This document shows positions 1 to 12,089 of a stretch of 64,000 nucleotides of DNA, piece by piece (position 1 is the stretch's first letter; each line of letters begins with the position of its first letter). The notes under the pieces were generated by a model, which saw only the letters and a program-made list of their open reading frames with translations, searched no databases and had not been told where the DNA came from. Made by a program: the position numbers and the translations under genes. The stretch is from positions 42,793,249 through 42,857,248 of the forward strand of contig OY294050.1 of the NCBI GenBank assembly GCA_958510825.1, given 5' to 3'. The stretch is from Brachypterus glaber (Eukaryota; Arthropoda; Insecta; Coleoptera; Kateretidae).

Positions 1-684
1 CTGGATGGTTTTGAGGAAAAGCAGGCCATTTTAAGCATACTATTAGATTTAAAGAAGGCATTTGATTGTCTAGACTATAAAATTCTTTTTGAAAAACTAT
101 TTCGGTACGGTGTGAGGGGACTAGCGCTGCAGTGGCTGCAGTCCTATCTAAATAACAGAAAACAACAGGTACAAATTATAGAAGAATTTATTAAATACTT
201 GTCTGAAGCTAAAAGCATTGGGGCAGGAGTACCACAGGGTAGCATCCTCGGGCCCTTGTTATTTATTATATTCTTAAACGATCTATATGTCACCTTAAAA
301 AATAAACAACAAATTTTAGTTAGTTACGCAGATGACTCAAATTATCTAGTTAAATCCGATATGGAAAGTTTAATAATAGAAACAGAAAATCTTATTAAAT
401 CTGTAAAAGAATGGTTTAAAAAAAAAACAAACTTATACTAAACGAGGAAAAAACCAATTTTATTTTATTTAAAATGATAAATCAACCGGTAAGAGAAATA
501 AATATTGAAAATACACAGAAAGAATTACAAGAGAATGTAAAATTTTTAGGCTTGCACATAGACGAGAACTTGAGTTGGTGCTCACATAGATCGTTTAAGA
601 ATAAAACTAAACAGAGTAAGCTACTCTATATATGTGCTAAGGAGTTATTTAGACGTAGACACTCTAAAAACTATCTACTACGCA
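1..684 (+). pseudogene. Non-LTR retrotransposon reverse transcriptase fragment
   Basis: The window opens inside an RT coding region. Frame 1 is open from base 1 and reads LLDLKKAFDCLDY (RT motif with the first catalytic Asp), then GVPQGSILGPLLF and the catalytic YADD box (SYADDSNYL) near 325-345. The frame breaks in an A-run at about 419-429. The thumb region continues in another frame from about 430 (LGLHIDENLSW near 550-580) up to the assembly gap at 685. This order of motifs is that of jockey/CR1-like LINEs. The 5' part lies outside the window and the 3' part is lost in the gap. It would have copied element RNA at a nicked target. The frameshift makes this copy dead unless it is a sequencing error in the homopolymer. 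Confidence 0.85.
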
Positions 685-884
685 NNNNNNNNNNNNNNNN
701 NNNNNNNNNNNNNNNNNNNNNNNNNNNNNNNNNNNNNNNNNNNNNNNNNNNNNNNNNNNNNNNNNNNNNNNNNNNNNNNNNNNNNNNNNNNNNNNNNNNN
801 NNNNNNNNNNNNNNNNNNNNNNNNNNNNNNNNNNNNNNNNNNNNNNNNNNNNNNNNNNNNNNNNNNNNNNNNNNNNNNNNNNNN
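685..884. other. Assembly gap of 200 N
   Basis: Exactly 200 consecutive N characters, the usual placeholder for a gap of unknown or estimated length. It separates the RT fragment from MITE sequence, so the two need not be adjacent in the genome. Open frames running through it are artefacts. Confidence 0.99.
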
Positions 885-1017
885 ACCTCGTTGATGTATC
901 TCAAAGGGTTCCTGAGTTATTAAATAAAAACCGATTTTTTTAGCCACTTTCAAAGCTCCTTTACGGCATATTTTTAGACATAAGTTTATAGGAACTTTTT
1001 TTATATTTTCCAATATA
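885..1017. repeat. Partial right arm of a family D palindromic MITE
   Basis: This stretch matches the right arm of the complete element at 1018-1767 in the same orientation (compare about 1573-1715) and is the reverse complement of its left arm. It is a fragment of a second copy of the same element, cut off on the left by the assembly gap. Confidence 0.65.
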
Positions 1018-1767
1018 CACGGTGTATTTGAAATAGCGTAGGAAATTTTAACAGATGATTCTACATCATAAGATATGACAAAAAGTTCCTATAAACATAT
1101 GTCTAAAAATGCGTCATAAGGGAGCTACGCCCCTTTGAAAGTGGCTAAAAAAATCTGTTTTTATTTAATAACTCAGGAACCCTTTGAGATATATCAACGA
1201 GGTTTTGCACGTCAACTAATCCTACCAAGGCCCGTTTTTATGTGTTATTTTCATGTACTTATTTCAACCAGGCGTGTGCGAAACAGGGGGGGCTTATCAG
1301 TTTTTTGTCCCAAACTTTTTCTGTGTAACTTTTTTGCAACTTTGTTTTTGAATGAACTTTTCTCGAAAACGGTTAATCCCACAGTATTACAACAAGAGAA
1401 CCTTTTTTATGTATTTTGACCTGAGGAATCATATTTCAAAAATAAAATTGCAAAAAAGTTATACAGAAAAAAGTTTGGGACAAAAAACTAATAAGGCCCC
1501 CCGTTTCGCACACCCCTGGTTTAAATAAGTACGTGAAAATGACATACAAAGATGGGCCTTATAAGGATTAATTAACATGCAAAACCTCGTTAATATATCT
1601 CAAAGGGTTCCTGAGTTATTAAATAAAAACCGACTTTTTTAGCCAATTTCAAAGGGGCGTAGCTTCCTTATGAGGCATTTTTAGACATGTTTATAGGAAC
1701 TTTTTGTCATATTTTATCATGTAGAATTACCTGTTAAAATTTCCTACCCTATTTCAAATACACCCTG
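1018..1767. mobile_element. Family D palindromic MITE with TA target duplication
   Basis: The left half (from 1018) is the approximate reverse complement of the right half (to 1767), with the centre near 1400, so the whole 750-bp element can fold back on itself. The outer ends are imperfect inverted repeats beginning CACGGTGTATTTG and, read inward from the other end, CAGGGTGTATTTG. Each end abuts a TA dinucleotide (1016-1017 and 1768-1769), the target duplication of the Tc1/mariner superfamily. No transposase is encoded. A related element lies at 14884-15618. The bases just after it (to about 1830) look like the end of another such MITE. Confidence 0.7.
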
Positions 1768-1829
1768 TAGAATCACCCCTTAAAATTAATGAGCCTATTT
1801 CTGAATAACCCTGTATACTAACTAGGTCA

Positions 1830-2160
1830 TAGGAAAAATTATTAAATAATATTGAGTGCTTTATTTAAAAATATGTTGCATTTTTAATGTCCAATAACAA
1901 GAAACATAGCCGTCAACCTACTCCGCAGTTTAAAGCCATCTGATGTCTCACATTTGCGGTCGCAGAAAAAGTATAGTCATTAACATGTATGAAATAGTCA
2001 TTCCGCGCTCGCGGGACCGCCATACTCGCCTAACGGCAGAATATTGTCTGTTCCATACTAGTTATAAAATATACTAATTTTGGCAGAAAATTATCTAAAA
2101 AAATGTGTAGAATTCAAGATGGACAAAGAAGCAAAATAATTTTGTTAACTAGGGTTATAA
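1830..2160. other. No gene seen
   Basis: AT-rich sequence with one GC-richer patch near 1915-2040. I see no open frame, RNA gene or clear repeat structure here. Confidence 0.5.
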
Positions 2161-2164
2161 CTCA

Positions 2165-2660
2165 TTATCTACGAAGTAAGATAATAATAATAATGATATA
2201 TGTTTATTCCGACCACTAAAGTATCATATACAAAATAAACATACAAGTGAAAATAATAATAAGAGCATATACATATATACATGAAAAATAATTAACATAA
2301 AACCTAAGTAAAGCATAAGAGGCGCCAGTTAGCGATTACTGGACATTGCCAGAAGACGTCAGATTCTATTAAGGCTTTAAGAAGGGTGTTGGTAGACAAC
2401 TTCCAGCGATGTACCTAGCTAGAGAGTTTTTTTTTACGGCGTAGAGCATCCAAAGTATCTACACAAGCAAGCGCAAACATTTCCGAGGCACTATTATATC
2501 TCGAAAGTCGGTGCAGGATGCGAAAGGCTTCATTAAAACATATACGCAGGATACGCCATGATGCGTCGGTATGGTTACACCAAAGTTCACCCGAGTAGAT
2601 TGTAGCAGTATGTTTTAAATAAAAAGTAAGAGTTGTTGAGCATTTGTTAAATTATCTTGC
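2165..2660 (-). pseudogene. 3' end of a CR1/jockey-like LINE
   Basis: On the minus strand a frame from about 2650 down to the stop at 2415-2417 reads IYSGELWCNHTDASW, then a stretch with AFRILHRLSRYNSASEMF and DTLDALRRK. This is the typical C-terminal end of CR1/jockey-type RT proteins (LW-C-N-T then RILH-LPR-SAS-MF). Downstream on that strand comes an untranslated tail ending near 2170 in a TTATTA microsatellite, the usual 3' terminus of such elements. The copy is 5' truncated, as expected for target-primed reverse transcription. The catalytic domain is absent, so it is inactive. Confidence 0.65.
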
Positions 2661-2749
2661 TAGCATATTCGCACTAGTACATAAAGATTTGGACACCCTG
2701 TATAATGAAAATGCCACATCCTTCCTAAAACGACAAAACAAAATTGATA

Positions 2750-2810
2750 AATATAACTAGATGAAACGTTGCAAGCACCTTGTCAAAACATCGACACATT
2801 GGGGAAACTA
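2750..2810. repeat. Left end of a diverged family A repeat
   Basis: The bases around ATGAAACGTTGCAAGCACC match the left end of the family A copy at 13025. Its probable right end lies at 4050-4975, so this copy has been stretched by unrelated AT-rich sequence. Confidence 0.45.
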
Positions 2811-3462
2811 ATATTAGACTATTATAATAACGCTGCTAACAAAATAATACTTTCCCCTGTCGGCCTAGGTTTAATAAAAAAAATCATAATTTTTTCAAAC
2901 GCCTTTTTTTTTTTGAAATTCGAAAAAATAACTTAAAAAAAAACTTTTTTTCAAAAAAACTTTTTCTCTTTTTTTTCTCAGGTAAGTTGACATTACTTAA
3001 TCAAAACTTCGACAGTAACAGAAAGTACTATATCGAGCACACTTAGTGATAGATGAAATCAATACAAAAAAAACTGTAACTAAAGACAGAAAAAACGATT
3101 CACCGCACAAGGACACCAAGTGTGCTTACCGGGGGACATCTAGACACATTGTCTTGCAAGACTACTTTTTCTAATTTTATAGATTGATTCCATAAAAAAA
3201 ATATTTCTTGATTTGTTACACATATAAATGTCAAAAATATTATTAATAACTCCAAACTCCTTGGTAGTGAAAAAAACTCGTAGGTACAATACAATACAAT
3301 ATAAGTAGGGTTGTGAGGCATGGTACTGCCTTTCAAATCAATGCGACCAATGTGAATTTAGTTTTTCAATTTAGTCCACATCAAACTTTAGGCTTCCAAA
3401 GAAGCCTAAGAGTTTTTTGGGGGCTACTTGGGAAATATCTACAGGTCTTGGGTATACCTGTT

Positions 3463-3600
3463 CTAGATATTGTAGCCTTTGCGAGCAATGGCTTCACAGA
3501 AGCACATGTGTTCGGCCGTTTCTGGTGCTTCTGAGCAGACGGCAAATGTCTGTTCGTAGGTAAGTTTTTTTCTGTCTTCGGTCGTGTTTATGGACCTCAG
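3463..3600 (-). pseudogene. Decayed LINE C-terminal zinc-knuckle remnant
   Basis: The minus strand reads EQTFAVCSEAPETAEHMCF ending in a stop at 3463-3465. A Cys followed by PETAEH and a Phe/Cys resembles the C-terminal zinc-knuckle (CP-C---ETAEH--F-C) of I/R1-type and jockey-type LINE proteins. The upstream frame is not convincingly alignable. This is a small decayed piece and the call is tentative. Confidence 0.35.
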
Positions 3601-4049
3601 CTCCGCTTCGGTCCACAAAATATGACCTCACAGAAAAAAATTCACTAACGTCTACTAGAAGCGCAAATAACTATTTTTAGAGGAACGATAAATTAAAAAA
3701 AAAATTACCCCTTACCCCGCCCCGATTTTTACCAAAAACAGTTCTATCCTAGAAATTTGGGAACATATGGGCTAAATTTAAAGTCTTTAGGGTGAAGTTT
3801 TTCAAAAAATTATTTATTTTTTCAAAAAAGAAAAAAGAATTTTTTTGAAAAATCTATCTTAAGCTCATTAACCTTACCCTACCCCGAAATTTAAATATGC
3901 AATAATGTTTCCCATAAGTGTATTAGTCTAGTTTACATTGGGTTTTAAATTTAAATAATAAAAATAAATTAAAAAATCAAAAAAAAATTAAAATTGTTTT
4001 TTTTTATTTTGTTGTAAAACGAAAAATTAATTTAAAATTAAAAAAAAAA

Positions 4050-4975
4050 AAAATGTTTTTACCCCTAATTGTTTACCCCCAAAATCTAGTCAGCTCTTTA
4101 AAATATGATTTCGAAGGGTCCAAAACGTTAAAAATACACTGCCGCACATTAAATTCCGGACACCCAAAAAATTGACATTTTTTAAATTCAAATATTTTGA
4201 AAACTAATTAATGGATTTGACTAATTCTTTTTTATTTTTAAAGCTTAAACATTCTCTACTTTTGTTTGTTTTAAGAATGATTAAATTTTTTTTTCGTATT
4301 AACAGCAACAAATAATGTACAACTATGTTTCTTACCCCATCTTCTGGACTTGCATGGTACGGAGGCTTAACGGTGATTTCGCAGAACTGCCGCCAGACGG
4401 AGTGACCCCATTTTTTCTTCTACTCAAGTTTTTCAAACCCAATTTATGTTTTTGATAAACTTGATTAGAAGAAAAACGTAACTCGGTTAAGCTTCAAATT
4501 TAAAGCACATAATCAATCAAATTCATGTAGTACTTTTTAAGTTAACTGAAAAAATGACAACTTTCAGGAAAATCCTGATATCTCCTAAACCAGAAGTAAA
4601 AATGTATAAAAATAAAAAAGAAAATATTCATTAAAACTGCGGCAATAAAAAAGACTTTTATAATTTAATAAACAGTTGCAGTGGCGTACCATGCAAGTCC
4701 TAGAAGATGGGGTAAAAAACATAGTTGTACATTATAAGTCGCTGTTAATACGAGAAAAAAAATAATCATTCTTAAAACAATTAAAAGTAGAGAATGTTTA
4801 AGCTTTAAAATTAAAAAAGAATCAGTCAAATCCATTCATTAGTTTTGAAATATTTGAATTTCAAAAATGTCAAATTTTTAGGTGTCCGGAATTTAATGTG
4901 CGGCAGTGTACATGGTCAAAGATTTTTTGACTTTTCGGCCAAGGTTTTAATACATCGTCACACATAGTAGTTCTA
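4050..4975. repeat. Right part of a family A repeat, split by a MITE
   Basis: 4050-4134 (GTTTACCCCCAAAATCTAG onward) and 4911-4975 (GGTCAAAGATT onward) match consecutive parts of the family A copy at 13025-13720. Between them sits the MITE 4137-4908. Removing that MITE and one TA rejoins the family A sequence, so the MITE inserted later. Confidence 0.6.
4137..4908. mobile_element. TA-flanked MITE with about 230-bp inverted repeats
   Basis: The ends are long inverted repeats starting CACTGCCGCACATTAAATTC and reading the same inward from 4908. The arms extend about 230 bp each and include the motif around ACCCCATCTTCTGGACTTGC. TA dinucleotides flank both ends (4135-4136, 4909-4910), the Tc1/mariner target signature. 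No transposase is present. The middle (about 4370-4680) is unique AT-rich DNA. Confidence 0.8.
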
Positions 4976-5395
4976 ATTTAGAATCCAAAGTAAATCTAAA
5001 GTAAAAAAAACTGCCCCTTAATTGTATTTACACATTTTAAATGTCAGTGATGATGCGGAAAGTAAAATGACTTAAAGTTTGAGGTATGACAAATGTATCT
5101 TTATCAAATATTTATTGATTATAATCATCATTGATTTACAATATTTACTTTTTAGTAAATGTATAAACGTAAGTATATTAGAACGTGTTTCCCGCTGCAC
5201 TATGCTCTCCGCAGCTCTTAAGTAGAAGAGTATTATACAGGGCGTCCCAATATACGACTTTAACGGCATCCATATTTAAAAGTTTACAAACATTTTACTG
5301 GATGACACTATTGGCAAGCGAATTCCGTGCACCAACCAATTTTATCAATCGACACAATTGTACTGGTACACTGTAAAAAACAAAACTGAATATTC

Positions 5396-5790
5396 AGTTA
5401 CAAATGGATAGGAAGCTAACAAGTTATCATCATATACAAATGTACTTTAATTTTTGTTAAAAACAGGCAACATCTCATGTCTCACTGAATCTAAGTGCGC
5501 GACTTTAAAACTATAGTGTTTGTAACAAAAATTGAAGTAAAATTGTATAAGATCATAACTTTCTATTCATTTTTAACTGAATATTTAGTTACAAATGGAT
5601 AGAAACTTATCCTGTACTTTAATTTTTGTTAAAAACACGGAAAGTCCGTCACTGAATATTAAAGTACGTGACTTTATAACTATAGTTTTAGTCGCGTATT
5701 TTAATATTCAGTGGCGGACATGAAATGTAGCTGGTTTAAAAAAAAAATAAAGTACAATTGTATAGGCTTATAACTTCCTATCCATTTGTA
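5396..5790. repeat. Cluster of direct and inverted repeats
   Basis: The segment TTACAAATGGATAG(G/A)AA recurs at about 5400 and 5590 and, inverted, at about 5770. The stretch TGTACTTTAATTTTTGTTAAA also recurs in both orientations. This looks like an old palindromic MITE that has been partly duplicated. No coding content. Confidence 0.5.
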
Positions 5791-5844
5791 CTGTACTGCT
5801 AAAAGACCAGAGTACTATTTGATTTGAGTTTCTTTGCTGTTTAT

Positions 5845-6160
5845 GAACATCCTACTTCAATTTCTTACCAATGTAGATGCCTAGGAACTTAACATGACTA
5901 TCAGAATCAAATTCCCCAGTAGTACGAAGAGTGAATAAGACCTTTTCTGTCTTCTCTTTATTCATCAAAAGACCATTAGCAGAGAACCTCTCTTGGGCCC
6001 CCGATAGTGCCACTGCACTTCGTTCCTTCACTGTTTCAATATCTGTGTTACTTACTGAAGTCTTCAGAAAATAGAATACTAAATATATTGTCAAAGGTTG
6101 CCATATATTTAGGAAAGTCATTAATAAAAATGAGAAATAACAAAGGGCCCAGTATAAAAA
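5845..6160 (-). pseudogene. LINE reverse transcriptase remnant
   Basis: Read on the minus strand from about 6150, one frame gives GPLLFLIFINDFPKYM, the conserved RT block just before the catalytic YADD box. After a frameshift near 6060 a second frame gives ANGLLMNKEKTEKVLF and then VKFLGIYIGKKLK, the thumb block. The Trp normally following KKLK is a TAG stop at about 5852. The YADD box itself is not recognisable, so the domain is inactive. Layout and sequence type are those of jockey-like elements. Confidence 0.65.
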
Positions 6161-6169
6161 GTATAAAAG

Positions 6170-7860
6170 TTTAACAAAGTAAAAAGAAAATAAGTACCCA
6201 ATTCAGCACCATTTTAAAAATGTCTCCTTTCTGATTTTTAGTTTAAATTTGATACCGTTCGCCTATAGTCCTTCAAAAAATATAGGAATCTAACGTTTCA
6301 TCCCCAATGCCAAAGACGGATTATTTTATCGGGTTTCCTGTAATTTGGTCACTGTTTCCTATAAATTAAAAATAAACAATTTTTTTAAAAATTGCTCAGT
6401 TGTGCATTTAGCTGTTAGCAATGAGTCGATTAGAAACGAGTATGGCTGAACTCAAAAACATTTTGACTCTCTCTCTCCCTATTTATTTGGTCTTTTTCTT
6501 CCGAATAATTAACCAGGGTTTCTCTACATAATCGTGACGTTTCCAGTGCGCAAGTACTAATCGGATATGTATCCTGACTTGCGCACTATCACTGATAAAT
6601 TACAACTGTAGTAATTTCCACGCTAATATAAAAAGTTATCATTAAAAACACACAAAAAAAATATCTTCAAACGTCCATTATTATTAACTTAAAATTCAAT
6701 AGTTCACACGATTAATAACCATAATTATATATGGTCCACTTTAACTTGTACATAATACATTAATATAAAAATACTCTAGGCACATCATAGAAGATGGCAA
6801 AACAAAAATACACAAGGAACATCATAAAAGATGGCTAATTCGCTGCACTGGAATGTGCCAAGAAGGCTAAACCCGTCCCTTTCAAAGGCCACGCTGTAAC
6901 TGCAAACATTTTGAAGCTGATGAGAGAATGCCACTTCCCTCCCCTCCCTATCCCATGTCCCCCGCCCTCAACGCCAATTCATGACAGATGCAACTCCAGC
7001 ATCAGGTGGCAAAGACTCACTCCCCCAATTATCCATTCAAAATAATTCTATTTTAGACAATCCTGTATAGGTGTTTTATTTTCTTTTTATTTACAAATCC
7101 AATGGGGGGAAAAGATGCGTCTTGAAAAGAGAAAAAAAGCGTGTATTTTATTTTATTTTTTTTTTTATTTTTGTGCCCACTACAAAGGTGTACATTTTGT
7201 AACTTTTAGGGAAAATGTTAAAAAAATAAAAACAAGAAAACTTAATAAGAAAAATGCAAAAAACTGTTTTATTGCAAAAACAAATAAGTTTTACAACCGA
7301 AAATAACATTTACAAACATCATAGACCATATTTTAAGCCACTCTATATTCTGATTTGTGGTGGAAGTGAGGCATAATTTCACGTGATTTAATTCTTACGC
7401 GAATAACCCCAAAAATTGTTCCGAAAAAATAAAAAAATATGTGGGCAAATAGAGAATTTTATAATCTTTAAAATTATGTATCACACGACCCCCCTTTCTG
7501 TTTAAAAACATTTCCCCTGTCTCCACCGTGCCCCTAAGCATACCAAATATACACCAAAAAAATATATGGGTTATGTTATTTATGTGTTCCAAATTTCAAG
7601 TTGATATCTTAAGCCTTTCAAAAGTTAATGGGAGAAGGCGGACTTTTGACACGCTGTGTATACATTACAAATGTAAAGAAATACGATATTTTCATTAATA
7701 TTAAAGGCTTTGTAGAGTGCTCAAGATGACCTTTAATCTGATTCTGCTTTTGCACACACATTAGGCATATTTTGTCGGGTATTGCGTTTTTAAATTCCAG
7801 ATTTCAATTTTTCGGCCCACCCTAATAGTCACTGCGCCTGCCTCTTAAAGATCCAAACAA
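6170..7860. other. No gene recognised; old repeat debris
   Basis: Mostly AT-rich sequence. A GC-richer patch at about 6835-7020 (with CCCTCCCCTCCCTATCCC) stands out but holds no convincing frame. Short open frames near 7115-7306 and 7395-7592 are low complexity and match nothing I know. Confidence 0.5.
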
Positions 7861-7861
7861 A

Positions 7862-8185
7862 CTACTGATGATCATTAATCGGAATAAATTCAGTTATGAC
7901 TCATCAACGTTGAAAATAAACACAGAAACATAGGCTTACGGAATAATTTTGCCGAATTATGAGGGAAATTTTTATAAAGGTCACTAAATCGAAACATTTG
8001 ACGACTAATTTGTTACACACAACAATATTGAATATACATATTAACTATAAATATGTAAATATATCGGTGTTTTTCGAAGATAATAAAAATGTAAATACTT
8101 AAAACCTCGCGTCAACGATAGAATCGACGCGGCGCCTATGCGAGCACTGGAAATTCGCCGATGACTGCTGATGATGAGAGAATTT
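7862..8185 (+). repeat. Dispersed repeat family B, copy 1
   Basis: This stretch is repeated in inverted orientation at 27925-28340. Shared landmarks are TCAACGTTGAAAATAAACAC, CATTTGACGACTAATTTG and the CG-rich block near 8105-8150. It is noncoding. Function and class are unknown; a MITE is plausible. Confidence 0.65.
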
Positions 8186-8875
8186 AAAAATATTTCGATC
8201 AACGAGGTTACTGTAAAGAATATCCTTATGAATGTGAAGCATTGCGTATTTTACTTAACATACCTTTTAAGATGATTCATCTAGGTGTAAGGTTATACAA
8301 ACATACCTATTCTTAATATTATAAACTCATCGATAAAATTGACTCAAATTCGTAAAGATTTTTTTTTATGTTACTAATCGAAATAATTATTTTTCTATTT
8401 TTCGACTCTTATCACACGCATTTGCGTGTTCTTATAGGCCCATAAGAGGTCTGTACTTTTTGTTCTTTTGGGTTGGCAACAGACCTGCCCTATCGCTTGA
8501 CGTTTTCCGTGCAAATATCGCTTTAAAGTTGAATTTTCTACAAAATTTTGTGTTTAGGTTATTTTTACCATGTTAAAATTGTGGCTTGGTTAATTGCAGT
8601 AAAAAAGAGAAGAGATGACTATAAAACACATCAAAATATAATTTGTTCTTAGAATTTTAAACATGGTGTAAACTGTAATGCCAATCCAAAACAAAAATCA
8701 CTAAATCAGTCATCAGTTTAAATGTTTTTTAAATTTTAGAGCAAAATAGAAAAAATTGTATAAAGCACTCGTTTCATAACACGTTTTTAGCGCACTAGTA
8801 CTTTAGAAAACTCACCTCAAGCGGCTCGTTTTATAAACTTGTACTCGTCTAAATACGCATGTTATGAAACTGGTA

Positions 8876-9300
8876 CACGGAAAGAAATTAGTGGGCTCTG
8901 CGCTATACATTATAAGATATTTGGTAACAGTGGCAAATTATAGTGATTTAAGCTATAGATTATAAGGGACACAATAACTAATAATGTTAAAAATAAATTG
9001 GAAACGATTATATATATTACAGACACGATTATATTTATTACAGGCACTATTATAAATTTACAGAAATTTTATTATATTATAAAAATTATTAGCACGGACA
9101 ATAATTAAATCTATTTAAGCTATAAATGCCATACTATTTGTTATATTTTATTATTCACTAAACAATTAAAGTATTTCATATAAATTTTTACACTGACTGC
9201 CATAATTGTAAGAGAAAGCCTTGTATTTATATAATAAGCGATTATAATTTGCTTGGTATGTGTGTTATAGCGCTCCTAGCTATAATTTTTTTTTTCCGTG
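8876..9300. mobile_element. 425-bp TA-flanked MITE
   Basis: Terminal inverted repeats begin CACGGAAAGAAATTA at 8876 and, inward from 9300, CACGGAAAAAAAAATTA; both lead within 35 bases to a GCGCTATA block. TA flanks each side (8874-8875 and 9301-9302). The interior is AT-rich with many TTATA motifs and no open frame. A non-autonomous Tc1/mariner-type element is the best reading. Confidence 0.7.
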
Positions 9301-9622
9301 TACTTAATATACTATTATGGTACTAGTGAGTTAAGTGACATTTTACCCATCAATTTAATTTTTGAGTGGGCTATATCACTTTATTCCAGGGCTGTAGAAA
9401 AATAAACTTTTTTTTAGAGAAGTTTTCTGACTTTTTTCTGCACTTTTCTGCCTTTTCGTAATATATTTTTTTAATTCTATGTATAATACATACCGGGTGA
9501 GTTTGATCCATGTCCACCCCCAAAATTAAGATTAATCTGCATTCGATAAAAACGAAACTTGGGTGATTTGTATAATTTTACATTGGCGGATTTTTGTTTT
9601 TTTTTATAAGTGGCATAATATA

Positions 9623-11591
9623 CAGTGTGTCCCCGGAACGACTTGACAATACCACAAAATGACCATTTTTTTTTTGAATTAAGAAAAACTACTTTGGGAC
9701 TTTGCCCTGCTTGCTTAAAAACTAATTTTTGTCAAAATAAAATTTTGAAAAATTATTGGTGGCGCCAGATATCAGTGAAAGAGTAAAAAGTTTTCAGGTA
9801 AACTTACCTTTCCGTAACAGATATAAAAAAAAGTTATTTAAAAAATAGGTTTATAATCAAAAATAGGAGCCGCATGTCAAATTGTTATAATTTTAGCTCA
9901 TAATAATTTATTTAATTATTAAAAAAAATGTATCACTGAAAACTTCGCTATAGTCAAGTACTATATATACGTACTAATTTTTTTGTCAAAGTTTGACATT
10001 ATTGTTTAATTAAAAACAAGTTAAGAGAAAAATAAGATTAAAAATGCTTACAAAAGAACAAAAAATTTTCATTCTTCAGTGCTATGGGTTAGGTCAAGTT
10101 TCCTTACAATATGTAAGAGATTCATTTATTGAACAATTTGGCATTGAAATATCTAGACAAAGTATCCACAATGTATTAAAAAAAATTACTGAAACTGGTA
10201 GTATCAATGATATTAAAGAAAAAGAAACTAGACGAGGACGATGCCGCCACAATAATTGCCCTGAAGTCTGTAGAGGAAGATGCCAAAATGGCTCTAAGAA
10301 AAAGATCTTCTGAGTTGGGTATAAGTAAAAGCCACCTCCAAAGAATATACAAAGAAAATGAAATAAAACCTTATAAAATTCAATTTAGGCATAAACTTAA
10401 GAAGGGGATGAGGGAAGAAGGCTACTTTTTTGTTTAACTATTGGTGAAAGAATATTAGAAAACAGAAATTTTCATAAATTTATAGTATTTTCGGATGAAT
10501 CAACATTTACTACAAATGGTGTTGTTAGTTCTCAAAATTGTAGGTATTGGAGCAGGGATAATCCTAATTTTGTTATTAGTAGAGATAATCAATATTATAA
10601 AAAAGTTAATGTTTGGTGCGCTATAAGTTACGAAAGAATTATTGGACCATATTTTTTTGACACTAAACTTAACAGATTTATATATTTAAACATGCTTCAG
10701 CAATACTTTTTGGCAGAAATGGAAGACGTTAATTTAAATTTTTGGAGAAATTTTTATTTTCAGCAAGATGGGTGTCCGGTCCACACTTCCGAAATGGTTA
10801 CACAATGGTGTAATTAAACTTTTGGTCAAAAGTGGATAGGTGGAAACGGGCCCATCTTGTGGCCAGCACGATCCCCGGACATTACACCAATGGATTTTTA
10901 TTTTTGGGGAAAATTCAAACAAAACGTTTATAAAAGAAACTTTGGAAATAATTTAAATATGCTTAAAGAAGAGATAAGAAATATTGGAAGGGAGGAAATA
11001 CAAAATGTTTATAAAGAATTTAAAAGAAGAATAGAGAAATGTGCGGAAAATGGCCGTGGATATATAGAATTTCAATAAATTAATAAAAATATACGAATTG
11101 CTAGAATTACCTTTTGTATTGTTTACTGTTTAAAAAATAATATTTTTTTTTATTAAAAAAAAAGGTACTTAAAATTAAAGTAACATTTAAATAATAAATT
11201 GTTAAAAATTTTCAGTGTCTGACACTCAGGTAGTTTGATCTTATCTATGCAGTTAGTACGTAACATATAGTATTTCACTACTGTCAAGTTTCCAGTGTTT
11301 GATTTTTTTTAAATAAAAAAAATTTATGAAGTAAAAGTATTAAATTTTGGCATGCGGCTCTTATTTTTAATTATAAATATATTTTTTAAATAACTTTTAC
11401 GGAAAGGTAACTTTACCTGAAAAATTTTTACTCTTTCACTGATATCTGGCGCCACCTACAATTTTTCAAAATTTTATTTTGACAAAAATTAATTGTTAAG
11501 CAAGCAGGGCAAAATCCCAAAAAAGCTTTTCTTAATTCGAAAAAAAAAGGGTCATTTTGTGGTATTGTCAAGTCGATCCGGGGACACACTG
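9623..11591 (+). mobile_element. Complete mariner-like transposon with long inverted repeats
   Basis: The 1,969-bp element begins CAGTGTGTCCCCGG and ends with its reverse complement (one mismatch further in). The inverted repeats are unusually long, roughly 345 bp each (9623-9970 and 11245-11591). TA lies on both sides (9621-9622, 11592-11593). It encodes one transposase on the plus strand (10044-11078). The right TA sits at the start of a (TA)n run. The left and right repeats are still clearly alignable, so the copy is of moderate age. Confidence 0.85.
10044..11078 (+). pseudogene. Mariner-like transposase, DD41D type, broken
   Basis: The start ATG at 10044 opens MLTKEQKIFILQCYGLG, an N-terminal helix-turn-helix of the DUF4817 type, followed by a second HTH region (LGISKSHLQRIYKEN). 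The DDE domain has VFSDES (first Asp, near 10490), YFQQDGCPVHTS (second Asp, near 10765) and WPARSPDITPMDFYFWG (third Asp, near 10890). From the second catalytic Asp to the Asp of TPMD there are 41 residues if the internal stop is counted, which gives DD41D. The reading frame is broken by a shift near 10215, another near 10430 and an in-frame TAA at 10815-10817. The stop at 11078 follows YIEFQ. The protein would cut and paste the flanking element. Confidence 0.8.
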
Positions 11592-12089
11592 TATATATAT
11601 ATATATATTTTTTTTTTATGGAAAACCCTGTAATTTTTTACATTTTTACATTTTTATAAACTAATTTGTTTATCCGGAAAAACTATAAAATCTTAAAATT
11701 TTCTTGATAAGCAATAAGGAGCTGTCACACAGGAAAAAAATACTAGGTACCTCTTTTTACACTGAGTGCCACATATAACACGTATATTGCTTATGCACAG
11801 GTACACAAAATAGTACACACATTGGTGTTCTGTGAGTACACATTCCGCGCGAAAATGTATCATCGCCGATGATTCATCGGCAAGATCACGCAAGAACAGG
11901 GCCGTAAGATTTGTTTTTTTTTAATATAAATGTCAACAGTTTTTTTACTGATTACAATATTATTTAAATATGCATAGTTTCGTCAATTTTTGTGTGAAAA
12001 AGGGAATTATGGGCCACTAAATAGTAATTTATGTTGAAATAAAAATACATCTGCCAAGCTTAGGAAATAAACATTAAATTTATTAAATT

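Noticed and set aside
478..923. Frames running through the N gap.
   Set aside because: The unknown bases are read as X; the frames are artefacts beyond 684.
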